Below are positions 17,017 to 25,846 of a stretch of DNA of 64,000 nt, piece after piece. Positions within the stretch are counted from its first letter, which is position 1. Every line of letters begins with the position of its first letter. A program made the translations under genes and the position numbers. The notes beneath the pieces are model-generated. The model saw only the letters and a program-made list of their open reading frames with translations, ran no database searches and was not told the origin of the DNA. Source of the DNA: Pseudoclavibacter terrae (GTDB taxonomy: Bacteria; Actinomycetota; Actinomycetes; Actinomycetales; Microbacteriaceae); the NCBI RefSeq assembly GCF_008831075.1, contig NZ_WBJX01000001.1, forward strand, positions 1-64,000. The letters are read 5' to 3'.

Positions 17017-19278
17017 TCACTGATCACCTTGAGGGCTGGGCCAGATCGTCTCGATCACGTGTGTGCCTGGCCCAACCTGCCGCTCATCCATGCCGGGAAT
17101 ACGGAGCACCCCATTGACTGGTAAGTCGGCCGTGACAGTCAGAATGCCGTCGGAGATGTCCCAGCGCACCCGAACGTTGCCCTCGGTGAGTTCGAGAGAC
17201 GTGTCGGCCGATTGGATTCCGCCCCCGGGTGAGGGGGCTACGAGTACAGCCGCGTACCCGGGCTCGGCTGGTGCAATACCTCCGATGTGACGGTGGATCC
17301 AGTCGGCGACCGAGCCGAGCGCGTAGTGATTGAAGCTCGTCATCTCGCCAGGATTGATACTCCCGTCGGGAAGCATCGAGTCCCAACGCTCCCAGACGGT
17401 TGTTGCCCCCATGCGGACGGCATAGAGCCACGAAGGGCACTCCTCCTGGAGCAGCAGCGCGTAGGCGTCATCGATGTGTCCAGTCATCGAGAGCGCCTCG
17501 GTCACGAAGGGTGTCCCAGCGAAGCCGGTCGAGATCGTGTGTTTGTTGGCGCGCACGAGCGCGGAAAGACGGACCCCGGCGAGCGGCAGTTCGTCAGCAT
17601 CGAACAGCCCGAACACAATCGCAAGAGAGTAGGCGGTCACGGTCTCGGTCTCAAGGATCCCGTCGCGGACATATCGCCGACGGAACCCATTTCTCATGCG
17701 TGCAGCGAGGTCCCCGAACCGAGCGGCCTCAGAGTGCTTCTCGAGCAGCGTCGATGTATCGCGAAGCAGGGCGAAGGTGCGAGCACCGCTCGCTGTCGCA
17801 ACAAGAGCCGTCGGGGTGAGGGCCGCCGCGGGATCTTCTGGTGGCGCGGCCGGGTCGAGCCAGTCGCCGAACTGGAACCCGTGGTCCCAGGTCCCGTCGT
17901 CACTCAGTACGGATGCGACAGCTTCACCGTGCGCGGTCATGACCGCGTAGTGGGAGGCCAATCGCTCGAGGTCAGCGTCGCGCTGGAACAGGGACCACGG
18001 CACCCAGACCGCTGCGTCCCCCCAGATCGCCGTCGGATCGGGCGACCCGAGGACCGGATTGCCTGACGCCCCGGGCTCCAGCTTGAGCGAGTCGGGAACG
18101 ACGAACGGGACGATCCCACCTGCGTGCGTCGTCTCCTCGTGGACGTCCACGAGCCAGTCACTCAGGAAATCCTGAACGTCGAACAGGAAGGTGGCTGTCG
18201 GCGCGAAGACGGCGATGTCACCGGTCCACCCCAGTCGTTCGTCTCGTTGTGGGCAGTCCGTGGGCAGACCAACGAAGTTGCCGAGGAGTCCACGCACCAC
18301 ATTGCCGTGGAAGCTGTTGAGGAGGGCGTTCGAACTCGTGAACGTACCTGTGCGTCGGAGGCGCGAGCCGACTCGGATCGCACGTATCGCGGATGCGAGC
18401 TCCTCGTCCGTCCCTGGCCACCCGCGCACCTCTGCGAACTGGAAACCGTGCAGCGTGAAGGTCGGTTCGAACTCGTCGGCGCGGCCCGACAAGATGAAGC
18501 GGTCCGTTGCTTGAGCGGAGCGCAGGGGACGAGTTCCGAGCTCCCCCTCTTCGAGAACCTCAGCGTGCCGGATCTCGATGACGTGTCCAGCCGTTCCTTG
18601 AACGCGAAGCCGCGTCCAGCCGACGAGGTTCTCGCCGAAATCGACGAGCACACGCCCGGCGCGCGAACGGAACACCTTGCCGGGCGCTATCTCTTCGAGT
18701 CGTTCGATGGGCGGGCCCAGGTAGTCGTCGAAGCGGATTTCCTGAACTGCTACGACTTCGGTGCGGCCTGCCGACTGGTTCGAAGAAATGCGTGCATCGA
18801 TGGTCTCCCCGTCGTAGAGGTCCGCGGAGGTGCTCGGGTCTATTGAGCTTTCCCATGCGCCGTCAGTGGCGATGACCTGGACGGTTCCGTCGTCGTAGGT
18901 GATGATCAGCTGGGCAGCGACGGCAGGGCGGTCGCCGTAGAGGCTTCGGTTCCCGCCCCATCCGAGGCGTCCCGCGTACCAGCCTGGAGCGAGCCGCAAG
19001 TCGATGGTGCTGCCGTTCTTCACGCGGCCCGTGACGTCCTCCTCTGCCACGCGGAGGCGCCACTCGTAGCTCGTCCAGCCAGGAGTGAGGAGAGCTGGAC
19101 TGGTTGGGACATCGTCGATCCGTGCCTCGACGACGCCGAGCGCTGTGTATCTCAGGAGAGCAGACCGAATGGGCGTGTTCTCGGCGGTGAGTGAGATCTT
19201 CGTGCTGAAGCGAACGACACGATCTTGGGCGTGGGCGTCGAATGCAGGGGCGATGAAGGAACTGGCGAGGTCAGACAA
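17017..19278 (-). CDS. Alpha-L-rhamnosidase, glycoside hydrolase family 78
   Basis: 753 aa. The GH78 six-hairpin catalytic domain is recognised by DCPQRDERLGWTGDIAVF around residue 340, containing the acidic catalytic cluster, and by later MTSFNHYALGSVADWIH and MGATTVWERWDS. N-terminal beta-sandwich domains (about 1-290) include APGWYAGRLGWGG. There is no signal peptide, so it acts in the cytoplasm on imported rhamnosides, matching the adjacent MFS importer. The best start is TTG at 19278, which overlaps the MFS stop by 8 bp after AAAGAGA; no ATG or GTG fits. Somewhat shorter than many GH78 enzymes (about 900 aa), lacking an extra N-terminal domain. Probably induced through the LacI regulator upstream. 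Confidence 0.87.
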   Translation of the reverse strand: MSDLASSFIAPAFDAHAQDRVVRFSTKISLTAENTPIRSALLRYTALGVVEARIDDVPTSPALLTPGWTSYEWRLRVAEEDVTGRVKNGSTIDLRLAPGWYAGRLGWGGNRSLYGDRPAVAAQLIITYDDGTVQVIATDGAWESSIDPSTSADLYDGETIDARISSNQSAGRTEVVAVQEIRFDDYLGPPIERLEEIAPGKVFRSRAGRVLVDFGENLVGWTRLRVQGTAGHVIEIRHAEVLEEGELGTRPLRSAQATDRFILSGRADEFEPTFTLHGFQFAEVRGWPGTDEELASAIRAIRVGSRLRRTGTFTSSNALLNSFHGNVVRGLLGNFVGLPTDCPQRDERLGWTGDIAVFAPTATFLFDVQDFLSDWLVDVHEETTHAGGIVPFVVPDSLKLEPGASGNPVLGSPDPTAIWGDAAVWVPWSLFQRDADLERLASHYAVMTAHGEAVASVLSDDGTWDHGFQFGDWLDPAAPPEDPAAALTPTALVATASGARTFALLRDTSTLLEKHSEAARFGDLAARMRNGFRRRYVRDGILETETVTAYSLAIVFGLFDADELPLAGVRLSALVRANKHTISTGFAGTPFVTEALSMTGHIDDAYALLLQEECPSWLYAVRMGATTVWERWDSMLPDGSINPGEMTSFNHYALGSVADWIHRHIGGIAPAEPGYAAVLVAPSPGGGIQSADTSLELTEGNVRVRWDISDGILTVTADLPVNGVLRIPGMDERQVGPGTHVIETIWPSPQGDQ

Positions 19279-20569
19279 TGGTCTCTTTCTTGATCTTGTC
19301 GGCGGCGGCGGCAGGGTCGAAGTCGTCGGATTTCGCGATGCGGGGAATCCAGAAGAGGCCGATGGCCATGGCGACGGCCGACGCTGCCGTGATAGCGGCG
19401 AAGAGCGCTTGGGGGCCGGCGCTCGCAAGAGCTGGGGTGACGAGCGCGACGGCCGCTGCCACGATACGTGTGAACGCGATCATGATCCCCTGCGCGCTTG
19501 CACGGTGAAGCGTCGGGAACAGCTCCTGCGACCAGACCTTGAAGATGGGCTCGCCGGCGAGGTTGCCACCGAACGCGAAGAGCAGCGCTGTGAGCATCAG
19601 AGACGGGAGGTTGACGCCGACGATGGCCGGAATGCCATATGCGAGCAGCGTGAGCGCCGCTCCAATGGAGAAGCCCAGCATGCGGTAGCGGGTGTCGACG
19701 AGCCGCATCGTGATGTACAGGGCGCCGATACCGATGATCGCTTGCGCGATGTTGATCAGGGAGGCGGTCTGAACCGTCGAGCCAGCGACCTCGACGTAGA
19801 GGTACTGCGAGAACTGCCCATTCGTGTTCGCGGCGAGGTTTGAGATCGCGTAGAAGAGGCCGACGGCCACCAGCGGCACGATGTAGCGGGAACGAAGGAG
19901 GCTGGATAGCGCGCCAGCGTCGCGGAAGGCGCTGCCCGAGGCTCTCGCCGTCGCTATCGACTCGGTGCGCGTCTGCTGAGCCGCAGCCCAGGTTTCGGAC
20001 TCGGGCAGTGTCGTGCGGAGGAGGATGACGATGATGGCGATGGCCGCGAGGACTGCGTAGATGATGCGCCCGCCGGTGGCACCCATTCCACCTACGATCG
20101 CGCCCATTGCGTTGACAGCGAGAATGCCTCCCACCCAGAGCACGTGCGTGAAGGACACAAGCTTCCCACGGCGATCGGCAGGTGCGCTTTCGGAGATCAT
20201 CGCGATGGATACCGGCAGGTCGGCTCCAGCAGCGAAGCCGAGCAAGACCAGGCCTATCGCGATCATGACGGGAGTCGTCGCTGCAGCAAGCAGGATAGCC
20301 CCGAGTACGTACATGATGATGGTGACGGTGAAGACACGCCTGCGCCCGTACCTGTCACCGAGGCGACCTCCGACAATCGCGCCAACCGCGATCATCGCGG
20401 TCAGCAGCGCAGAGAACTGGCCGATGCTGTCAGCCGTCAGATCGAATTCGTCACGGTAGAGAACGAGCACTGTTCCGGTGGCGACGATCGCGGCGGCATC
20501 AAGGAATGAGGCCATACCGGCGACGATGGTGACCCACCAGGGGGAGCGGGCACTCTGGCGATCTGACAT
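19271..20569 (-). CDS. MFS transporter (sugar-porter-like)
   Basis: 432 aa with 12 predicted transmembrane segments. The MFS signature GGRLGDRYGRRRVFT follows TM2, and LPESETW closes the N-terminal half, as in sugar and aromatic-acid porters. It likely imports the rhamnoside cleaved by the GH78 enzyme, to which it is fused translationally by an 8-bp overlap. ATG at 20569 with AAAGGAG 6 bases upstream. A double palindromic operator lies 48-81 bp upstream of the start, so the gene pair is the target of the LacI protein encoded immediately before it. Confidence 0.87.
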   Translation of the reverse strand: MSDRQSARSPWWVTIVAGMASFLDAAAIVATGTVLVLYRDEFDLTADSIGQFSALLTAMIAVGAIVGGRLGDRYGRRRVFTVTIIMYVLGAILLAAATTPVMIAIGLVLLGFAAGADLPVSIAMISESAPADRRGKLVSFTHVLWVGGILAVNAMGAIVGGMGATGGRIIYAVLAAIAIIVILLRTTLPESETWAAAQQTRTESIATARASGSAFRDAGALSSLLRSRYIVPLVAVGLFYAISNLAANTNGQFSQYLYVEVAGSTVQTASLINIAQAIIGIGALYITMRLVDTRYRMLGFSIGAALTLLAYGIPAIVGVNLPSLMLTALLFAFGGNLAGEPIFKVWSQELFPTLHRASAQGIMIAFTRIVAAAVALVTPALASAGPQALFAAITAASAVAMAIGLFWIPRIAKSDDFDPAAAADKIKKETIV

Positions 20570-20616
20570 GGTTCTCCTTTGAACGTTGGGTCGTGGGCGT
20601 TGTTCGCCAACTGGGG

Positions 20617-20650
20617 CGCGTAGAACGTTCTACGTAGAACGTTCTACGCG
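20617..20650. promoter_or_regulatory. Double palindromic operator for the LacI-type regulator
   Basis: Two identical palindromes CGTAGAACGTTCTACG occur in tandem and share their junction CG, with centres 14 bp apart at about 20626.5 and 20640.5. With flanking CG the whole block is a 34-bp perfect palindrome. A central CG with symmetric arms is characteristic of LacI/GalR operators. It lies between the lacI-type gene end and the MFS start. A weaker related sequence, GAACGTT, occurs at 20581-20587 next to the ribosome site. Confidence 0.85.
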
Positions 20651-20695
20651 ATCGTAGAGTGGGGCCCGCGGCCCGTCAAGGCGCTCCCCGAACTT

Positions 20696-21739
20696 TTACC
20701 GCGCTCTTGCTTGGCCGGTCGATCCACGCACGCGCAAGGTGGGTTCGAGCAGGATGTCCTGAGGTGCACGACGTCCGGCTATTCGCTCGAGGAGCATCTT
20801 GCTCGCGTGCTGCCCCATGAGATGGCCCTGCTGATCCACGCTCGTGAGCGAGAACGGTGCCAGGGAAGCGACGGGACTGTTGTCGTGGCCGACGAGAGAG
20901 AGATGTTCTGGCACGGCGAAGCCAGCGCTATGTAAGGTGCTGTTCAGTCCGAGGGCGACCACATCTGACCCCGCGTGGACGGCGGTGACGCCTGTATCTG
21001 TCAGGAGCTGGCTGCCCGCGTCATGTCCGCCTTGCACACTCCAGGCTGCCTCGATGATCCTCATGCTGCGCTCCAGGTCGCGAATAGTCATCGACGCTTC
21101 GAATCCGCGACGTCGGAGGACGTCTGGCAGGGTCGGCGGGTCGTCCGAGCGGAGGTTCGAGACGAACGCGATGGTCTCGTGGCCGAGACGCACGAGATGG
21201 TCCACGACGAGCTCGGACCCGCGGGCGTCGTCACCAGCAACGGTGTCGTAGTTGAGCCCGGGCCCATGCCGGCCGATCACCACGATCGGGATCGTCGAGG
21301 CAAGGGCCTCCAACTGCTCCTCAGAGAATCGCGGCGAGACGAGGATGAGCCCATCCACGTCGTGATCCATCAGCAGGTCGGCCATGTGCTGCTGTTTGGC
21401 GGCGTCCACCCCAGCGGGGGAGATCAGCACGTCGTATCCCTCGAGGTCGAGCACCGATCTTGCACCCTCGAGGAGGAGCGCGTTGAAAGGGTTCTCGATG
21501 TCGCCGAGCACGAGGCCGACGCTGTAGGTGCTCCCGCGCAGCGCGCGCGCAGATTTCCGTGGCCTGTAGCTGAGCTCGGCAATCGATGCACTCACTCTTG
21601 CGCGCATGTCCTCACTGACGCCGGCAGCGTTGCGAATCACCTTCGAGGCTGCTGCGGTCGAGACCCCTGCGTGGCGAGCCACGTCCACCAACGTCACTCT
21701 CCCCGCCGCCTTCGGTGGTGCGCCTGACGATTCGCTCAT
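20696..21739 (-). CDS. LacI-family transcriptional regulator
   Basis: 347 aa. N-terminal helix-turn-helix TLVDVARHAGVSTAAASKVI and hinge helix (residues about 14-70), then a periplasmic-binding-protein-like sugar domain (VGLVLGDIENPFNALLLEGA, GHDNSPVASL). It should repress the downstream transporter/rhamnosidase pair and release DNA on binding a rhamnoside or rhamnose. The ATG at 21739 has AGAGGAG about 11 bases upstream. Same strand as its targets, ending about 45 bp before the double operator. Confidence 0.9.
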   Translation of the reverse strand: MSESSGAPPKAAGRVTLVDVARHAGVSTAAASKVIRNAAGVSEDMRARVSASIAELSYRPRKSARALRGSTYSVGLVLGDIENPFNALLLEGARSVLDLEGYDVLISPAGVDAAKQQHMADLLMDHDVDGLILVSPRFSEEQLEALASTIPIVVIGRHGPGLNYDTVAGDDARGSELVVDHLVRLGHETIAFVSNLRSDDPPTLPDVLRRRGFEASMTIRDLERSMRIIEAAWSVQGGHDAGSQLLTDTGVTAVHAGSDVVALGLNSTLHSAGFAVPEHLSLVGHDNSPVASLAPFSLTSVDQQGHLMGQHASKMLLERIAGRRAPQDILLEPTLRVRGSTGQARAR

Positions 21740-21900
21740 GAGAGCATTCTCTCCTCTTGCGGCGCCTGGCGGTCCGCAGGCCGGGTCGACACGTCCGTCA
21801 GGGCCCGACTGCGCCGACGGTGCCGGGATCGTTCGACGCTCTGAGCGGAACCGGATGCGCTCCATACGTTTTCCATAGACCGATACGTCACGATGAGCGC

Positions 21901-22953
21901 ATGGTTGACTTCAACAAGATTCTCGGCGCGGCCTCCAAGGCCCTTGGCAACTCCGGTGGCTCCGGCAACTCCGGCAACCGGGGCGGCGGGAAGAGCGGCT
22001 CCGGGGACTGGAAGGACATGGTCCGCAAGGTCGCCGACCAGGTGACCGGCGACGGTCAGCAGTCGCGCGGCCAGCAGGGCTACCCGAGCCAGCAGGGCTA
22101 CCAGAACCAGCAGGGCCACCCGGGGCAGGCGCCCCAGTACGGCCAGTCCGGCCAGCAGCGCCAGTACGACCAGCGGCCGCCGAGCGCACCGAGCTACGGC
22201 TCACGACCCGGCGCGAGCGCTGGGGCTGGAACCGCTGCCGACAAGGCGGCCATCGCGAAGTACGACTACCTCCTCAAGACGGCTGCGCCCGATCAGCTCG
22301 AGCAAGCCCACCGCGAGGCGTTCCAGCGTCTCACCCCAGAGCAGCGCGACCAGGTGCGCGAGCGCCTGAGCGCCGAGTCCGGCCCGTACGACCGCCCCCA
22401 GTCGAGCTCGCCGGATGACCTGGCGCGGGCGGCGACGCGCGGAGAAGTGCAGCGGCCCGGGTTCATGGCGAAGGTGCTCGGCGCGGGAAAGCGCATCGCC
22501 TCCTCGCGTGGCGGTGGCAACTTCGCTCCCGGTTCCAGCCGTGGGGGCTCCTCCCGCTTCGGCCGAGGCATGGGCGTCGCGGGCGCTGGGGCCGCTGCGG
22601 CCGGTGCTGGCGCGCTCGGCGGCATCGCGCTCGGCGTCGTCGGAGGGGCCGTGGCGAGCTCCGTCGCCCTGCCTCTGCTCGGCGACGCGATGGCATCCGG
22701 CATCGACTTCGACGCTATCGCCGCGTCCGGTATCGAAGGCTTCGAGGGGCTCGCCGCCGACCTCGGCGAGTTCGGCGGCCTCGGCGAGACCGTCTCCGGT
22801 CTCGGCGAGCAGGTGGGCGGGTTCGGCGACCAGTTCGCCGGTGCCGGCGAGCAGCTCACGGGAGCGGGCGACCAGTTCCTGGGCGGCGTCGAGGAGCAGG
22901 CGGGCAACTTCGGCTTCGACATCCCCGGCCTCGGAGACCTCTTCGGCAAGTAG
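21901..22953 (+). CDS. Low-complexity actinobacterial protein of unknown function
   Basis: 350 aa. The N-terminus MVDFNKILGAASKAL is followed by a G/S/N-rich segment, then a Q/G/Y-rich stretch with repeated QQGY (about 58-95), and a conserved-looking core AAIAKYDYLLKTAAPDQLEQAHREAF...LTPEQRDQVRERL (about 112-155). Then come an RG-rich region, an A/G-rich hydrophobic segment (GVVGGAVASSVALPLLGDAM) that may insert in membranes, and a C-terminal GGLGE/GGFGDQ repeat region. Similar actinobacterial proteins are often named cation-transporting ATPase, but nothing ATPase-like (no DKTGT, no Walker A) is visible. Function unknown. Followed by a hairpin at 22955-22976. Confidence 0.75.
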   Translation: MVDFNKILGAASKALGNSGGSGNSGNRGGGKSGSGDWKDMVRKVADQVTGDGQQSRGQQGYPSQQGYQNQQGHPGQAPQYGQSGQQRQYDQRPPSAPSYGSRPGASAGAGTAADKAAIAKYDYLLKTAAPDQLEQAHREAFQRLTPEQRDQVRERLSAESGPYDRPQSSSPDDLARAATRGEVQRPGFMAKVLGAGKRIASSRGGGNFAPGSSRGGSSRFGRGMGVAGAGAAAAGAGALGGIALGVVGGAVASSVALPLLGDAMASGIDFDAIAASGIEGFEGLAADLGEFGGLGETVSGLGEQVGGFGDQFAGAGEQLTGAGDQFLGGVEEQAGNFGFDIPGLGDLFGK

Positions 22954-22954
22954 T

Positions 22955-22976
22955 CCACGCCCGTTCGGCGGCGTGG
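22955..22976 (+). terminator. Hairpin directly after the 21901-22953 gene
   Basis: Arms CCACGCC and GGCGTGG with an 8-nt loop, beginning one base after the stop codon. There is no U-tract. The position suggests a terminator or 3'-end stabiliser. Confidence 0.4.
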
Positions 22977-23030
22977 TTCACGCTCGGCTCCTGTGCTCGC
23001 GATCGGCAGAAGCATCACGGAAGTAGGCCA

Positions 23031-23080
23031 CGATGCCCGCGTCCCGGGTCGCCGACCGCGGCGCCGAGACGCGGGCATCG
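23031..23080. promoter_or_regulatory. Long inverted repeat just upstream of the 23098 gene
   Basis: Perfect 13-bp arms CGATGCCCGCGTC and GACGCGGGCATCG separated by 24 GC-rich bases that can fold internally. It ends 17 bp before the start codon, so it could be a leader hairpin affecting translation or a terminator of upstream transcription. Confidence 0.4.
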
Positions 23081-23097
23081 CCCGTTAGGCTCGGGTG

Positions 23098-24183
23098 ATG
23101 GCGAACCGCAGCTATCTCTACGTTGTCGACGAGATCCCAGGGCAAGGGGCCCCGCTCACGAGGGTCACGGGTCTCTCAGAGTGGAAGTGGGACGTGCCGC
23201 TTGTGCACGAGCTGCTCGTCTCCGGGTCCGGTCGCCTCGTTCCCTCGACGATCTGGGATGCGCCGGCCACCGCGATCCTCGGCGACTACGACCAGGGCGT
23301 CGCCAACCTCGAGCGCCTCTTCGCGCAGCTCCCGCACGACGAAGAGACGCAACGGCAGATCGCCGAGGCGCGCAACGCGTTGAACGACCCCGCGAACCGC
23401 GGTCGCTACCTGCTGCTCGAGGTCGCCGAGATCCACGTGCTCAGCGTCACGGACGACGACAACCCCTTCCCGGAGATGCTGACCGAGGCGCAGGGCATGG
23501 TCCACGGCGACGACGCGAGCGTGGACTCGCTCATCCGCTACGCGCTCGGGCTTCCCGCCGAGAAGCTCCAGCAGCTCACCGGCTCCGGGTCGTGGGCGAA
23601 CAACCTCTACTTCGAGCCATCCGGGGCGCCGCAGCAGGAACAGGTGCCGGTGCCGGATGCCCTGCCCGAGGCCCAGCCAGCGCCGCCGGCCGCCCCCCAG
23701 CACGCTGCGCAGGCACAGCAGCAGGCACCGCAGCTCCCGCCACCGACGGGCCAGCCCCAGCAGGTTCTCCTCGTCCGGCCCCTGGCGAACGGGGCCGTGC
23801 AGTGGGGCGTCGGGCTGCTCGCGCTCATCCCGTTCCCGTTCGTGAGCGCCATCGTCGCCGGCATCGTCATGACGGCGGTCGGACGGTCGCGCGGGCCCGC
23901 GACTGAGGCTGGGGAGCGGAACCGCACGAACGCCGCCAACTGGGGGATCACCTACCTGATCTCCTCGGTCATCCTCATCGCGCTGCACATCGCGTTCCTC
24001 TTCACCTTCGACGACGAGTACTCGTCGACGTTCTACCCGATCGGAATCCCCATCACCATCTGGTTCGCCCTCTCGGTGACGCACGTCGTGCTCTCGATCG
24101 TCGGCCTCGTGAAAGCGTCGAAGGGTGTCGTCTTCAAGCCCATCGCGCTGCCGTTCTTCAGTCCCCGCGCTCGTCTCTGGTGA
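23098..24183 (+). CDS. Unknown protein with MANRSYLY N-terminal domain and C-terminal membrane domain
   Basis: 361 aa. The N-terminal about 175 residues start MANRSYLYVVDEIPG and contain LSEWKWDVPLVHELLVSG and DDDNPFPEM. I associate this with a soluble domain of unknown function that occurs alone in other bacteria. A P/Q/A-rich linker (about 178-225) joins it to a C-terminal four-helix membrane domain resembling DUF4870 (segments about 232-260, 280-300, 318-340). ATG at 23098 taken because it aligns with the MANRSYLY start; a GTG lies directly before it. The combination looks like a membrane-anchored sensor or adaptor, but the function is unknown. Confidence 0.7.
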   Translation: MANRSYLYVVDEIPGQGAPLTRVTGLSEWKWDVPLVHELLVSGSGRLVPSTIWDAPATAILGDYDQGVANLERLFAQLPHDEETQRQIAEARNALNDPANRGRYLLLEVAEIHVLSVTDDDNPFPEMLTEAQGMVHGDDASVDSLIRYALGLPAEKLQQLTGSGSWANNLYFEPSGAPQQEQVPVPDALPEAQPAPPAAPQHAAQAQQQAPQLPPPTGQPQQVLLVRPLANGAVQWGVGLLALIPFPFVSAIVAGIVMTAVGRSRGPATEAGERNRTNAANWGITYLISSVILIALHIAFLFTFDDEYSSTFYPIGIPITIWFALSVTHVVLSIVGLVKASKGVVFKPIALPFFSPRARLW

Positions 24184-24327
24184 GTCGAAGGCGCTGACGC
24201 GCACTCGCATCCGCCTGCGCCGCCTGCCGTCGTGCAGTCGGCGGCTGAGGGATGCGTGAGAATAGTCGCGAGTGCTGCCGACGCAGGTCGGCGGCTGCAA
24301 GGGGAACTCAGGCTGGGGGGCCGAAAT

Positions 24328-24831
24328 ATGCCGATCAATGACAACGAGGTGAGGCTCGCGGCGCTCGAGGCGCTGCCGAGCTGGTCGTGGGGCGACTTCG
24401 CGAAGGATCCGCCGCAGACGGTGCAGCTCATGCGGCTCGAACCCAACGGGTGGCACGCGCTCATCGCCTACCTCGCGGGGCCGAGCTGGGTGTACCAGGA
24501 GCCTGCCCGCTCCGATCCGGTCGCTGCGACCGGCGGCACCGACCAGCGCGTCGATGCGGCCACGGCGGGCACCGTCTCGGGCGATGCGGACGGCACAGCG
24601 GCCCACGACGAGATGGCCAGATACCTGGCGGACGCCGGAGTGCCCGAGCCGCCTCGACAGGTGCAGTGGATGCTCTGCCTCCCTCAGGGGGTCACCGAAT
24701 GGGAGCTCGAGCACGCGTGCCGACTCGCTGCGCAGGAGGTCGACCCGAGAGATCACCGCCGGATCGCGCACGAGGTGCACGCCTCGCTGCGGGTGCTCCT
24801 GAACGGGCGGATGCCGCCGCTGTCCTGGTGA
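24328..24831 (+). CDS. Hypothetical protein
   Basis: 167 aa acidic soluble protein, no signal peptide or membrane segment. Recognisable text: ALEALPSWSWGDFAKDP and the C-terminal EVDPRDHRRIAHEVHASLRVLL. The ATG at 24328 follows a GGGGGG stretch that can serve as a ribosome site. An internal about 30-residue segment (AATGGTDQRVDAATAGTV) is low complexity. No family recognised. Same strand as the preceding gene after a 144-bp gap that contains two imperfect copies of GTCGGCGGCTG. Confidence 0.55.
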   Translation: MPINDNEVRLAALEALPSWSWGDFAKDPPQTVQLMRLEPNGWHALIAYLAGPSWVYQEPARSDPVAATGGTDQRVDAATAGTVSGDADGTAAHDEMARYLADAGVPEPPRQVQWMLCLPQGVTEWELEHACRLAAQEVDPRDHRRIAHEVHASLRVLLNGRMPPLSW

Positions 24832-24899
24832 TCCCGGCTACGGCGGGCGCAGCGCATCGATGAGCTCGTGGGTGGCGCACTGCGCGGTGGTGGTGGCGC

Positions 24900-25085
24900 T
24901 CAGTCGACCTCGTGCGTATGTGGTGGATCCAGGTGCGTTCGCCGCGGCGCATCCGCGGCCCGCAGGTACTTGCGCAACGCCCTGATCGAGAGGATCAGGG
25001 CCCAGACCACGAGCACGAGAATGGCCAGGATGACGGCGAAGTACAGGACCATGAACGTCGTGTGCATTGGGTTGAATCCGAGCAT
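24900..25085 (-). CDS. Small single-pass membrane protein
   Basis: 61 aa. A strong transmembrane helix (residues about 11-34, FMVLYFAVILAILVLVVWAL) is followed by a basic cytoplasmic tail ending THLDPPHTHEVD, whose histidines might bind metal. ATG at 25085; a GTG immediately upstream is possible. No good ribosome site, which limits confidence, but the membrane segment and codon use look genuine. Function unknown. Confidence 0.5.
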   Translation of the reverse strand: MLGFNPMHTTFMVLYFAVILAILVLVVWALILSIRALRKYLRAADAPRRTHLDPPHTHEVD

Positions 25086-25161
25086 CACCCGACGCTACGA
25101 CGCTCGACTGAGTGAGCGGTCAGCGGCCGCGCGCGTGGGTGATCGCGGGCCGCGGGTATGA

Positions 25162-25198
25162 AGTCGGGGTCCGTCACTTCGTGTGACGGACCCCGACT
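25162..25198 (-). terminator. Strong stem-loop terminator
   Basis: Perfect 16-bp arms (AGTCGGGGTCCGTCAC and its complement) with a 5-nt loop TTCGT, 46 bp after the stop of the minus-strand gene at 25245-25631. No U-tract, as is common for actinobacterial terminators. Confidence 0.75.
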
Positions 25199-25244
25199 CC
25201 GAGGGCTCTCTCGCCCAGGTCGAGTGGGCGTGGCGGGCGGTTCC

Positions 25245-25631
25245 TCAGCTCTGCGTGACGGCAGCTGCCTGACGGCCGCGGCGGGCGGCGATGAACGAGC
25301 GCACCCCGGCCGTGATGAGGGCGACGAGCAGGACGAGCATGATCGTGCTGCTGATGATCGCGCCAGGGCGCTCGGCCGTGCCGGCGATGAGGTCGCCGAG
25401 CTTCGCGACGTTCATGAGCGAGCCGAGCGCGCCGAGAAGCGCGACGGCGAGCGCACCGTGGATCGCGTGCTTGCGGAGCTTCGGGTTCCGCGCGATGAGG
25501 CCGGCGATGACGAGCAGCACGCCGACAGCTGCCGGGATGAGGGCCGTGAGGCTGCCGGTGTCGCTGACGAAGTACGCGACGGCACCCGTCACGACGAGTG
25601 CGGCACCGATGAGGATGGTGAGGAGAGGCAT
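25245..25631 (-). CDS. Hypothetical four-helix membrane protein
   Basis: 128 aa with four hydrophobic segments (about 2-20, 28-46, 58-75, 92-112) and a basic C-terminal tail. No recognised family beyond small actinobacterial integral membrane proteins. Followed by a strong terminator. Divergent from the potassium channel gene across about 215 bp. Confidence 0.65.
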   Translation of the reverse strand: MPLLTILIGAALVVTGAVAYFVSDTGSLTALIPAAVGVLLVIAGLIARNPKLRKHAIHGALAVALLGALGSLMNVAKLGDLIAGTAERPGAIISSTIMLVLLVALITAGVRSFIAARRGRQAAAVTQS

Positions 25632-25846
25632 GCGGGACGGGATCCAATCTCGCGGTAGGCCAGCGGCATCCCAGGCGGACCGCTTCGCGCGGGCTCAGCC
25701 CTGGCGCGTGACGGCCGGCGACAGGGGAGTCGCTGGTCGTTGGTGTCTGGTCCCACGACTGTACCAGTCGGTCGGTTTCTGATCGGCGTGGAGGGTGCCG
25801 CTCTGCCGTCGTATGCGACCCGGGAAGCGGCGTAGTCTTCTGCCTT

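Noticed and set aside
16885-17124. Possible small plus-strand gene overlapping the rhamnosidase 3' end
   Set aside because: No ribosome site, no recognisable motif, and it runs into the well-supported rhamnosidase gene on the other strand.
21901-22953. Annotation as a cation-transporting ATPase
   Set aside because: No phosphorylation DKTGT motif, Walker motif or transport helices; the name is a propagated misannotation of this low-complexity family.
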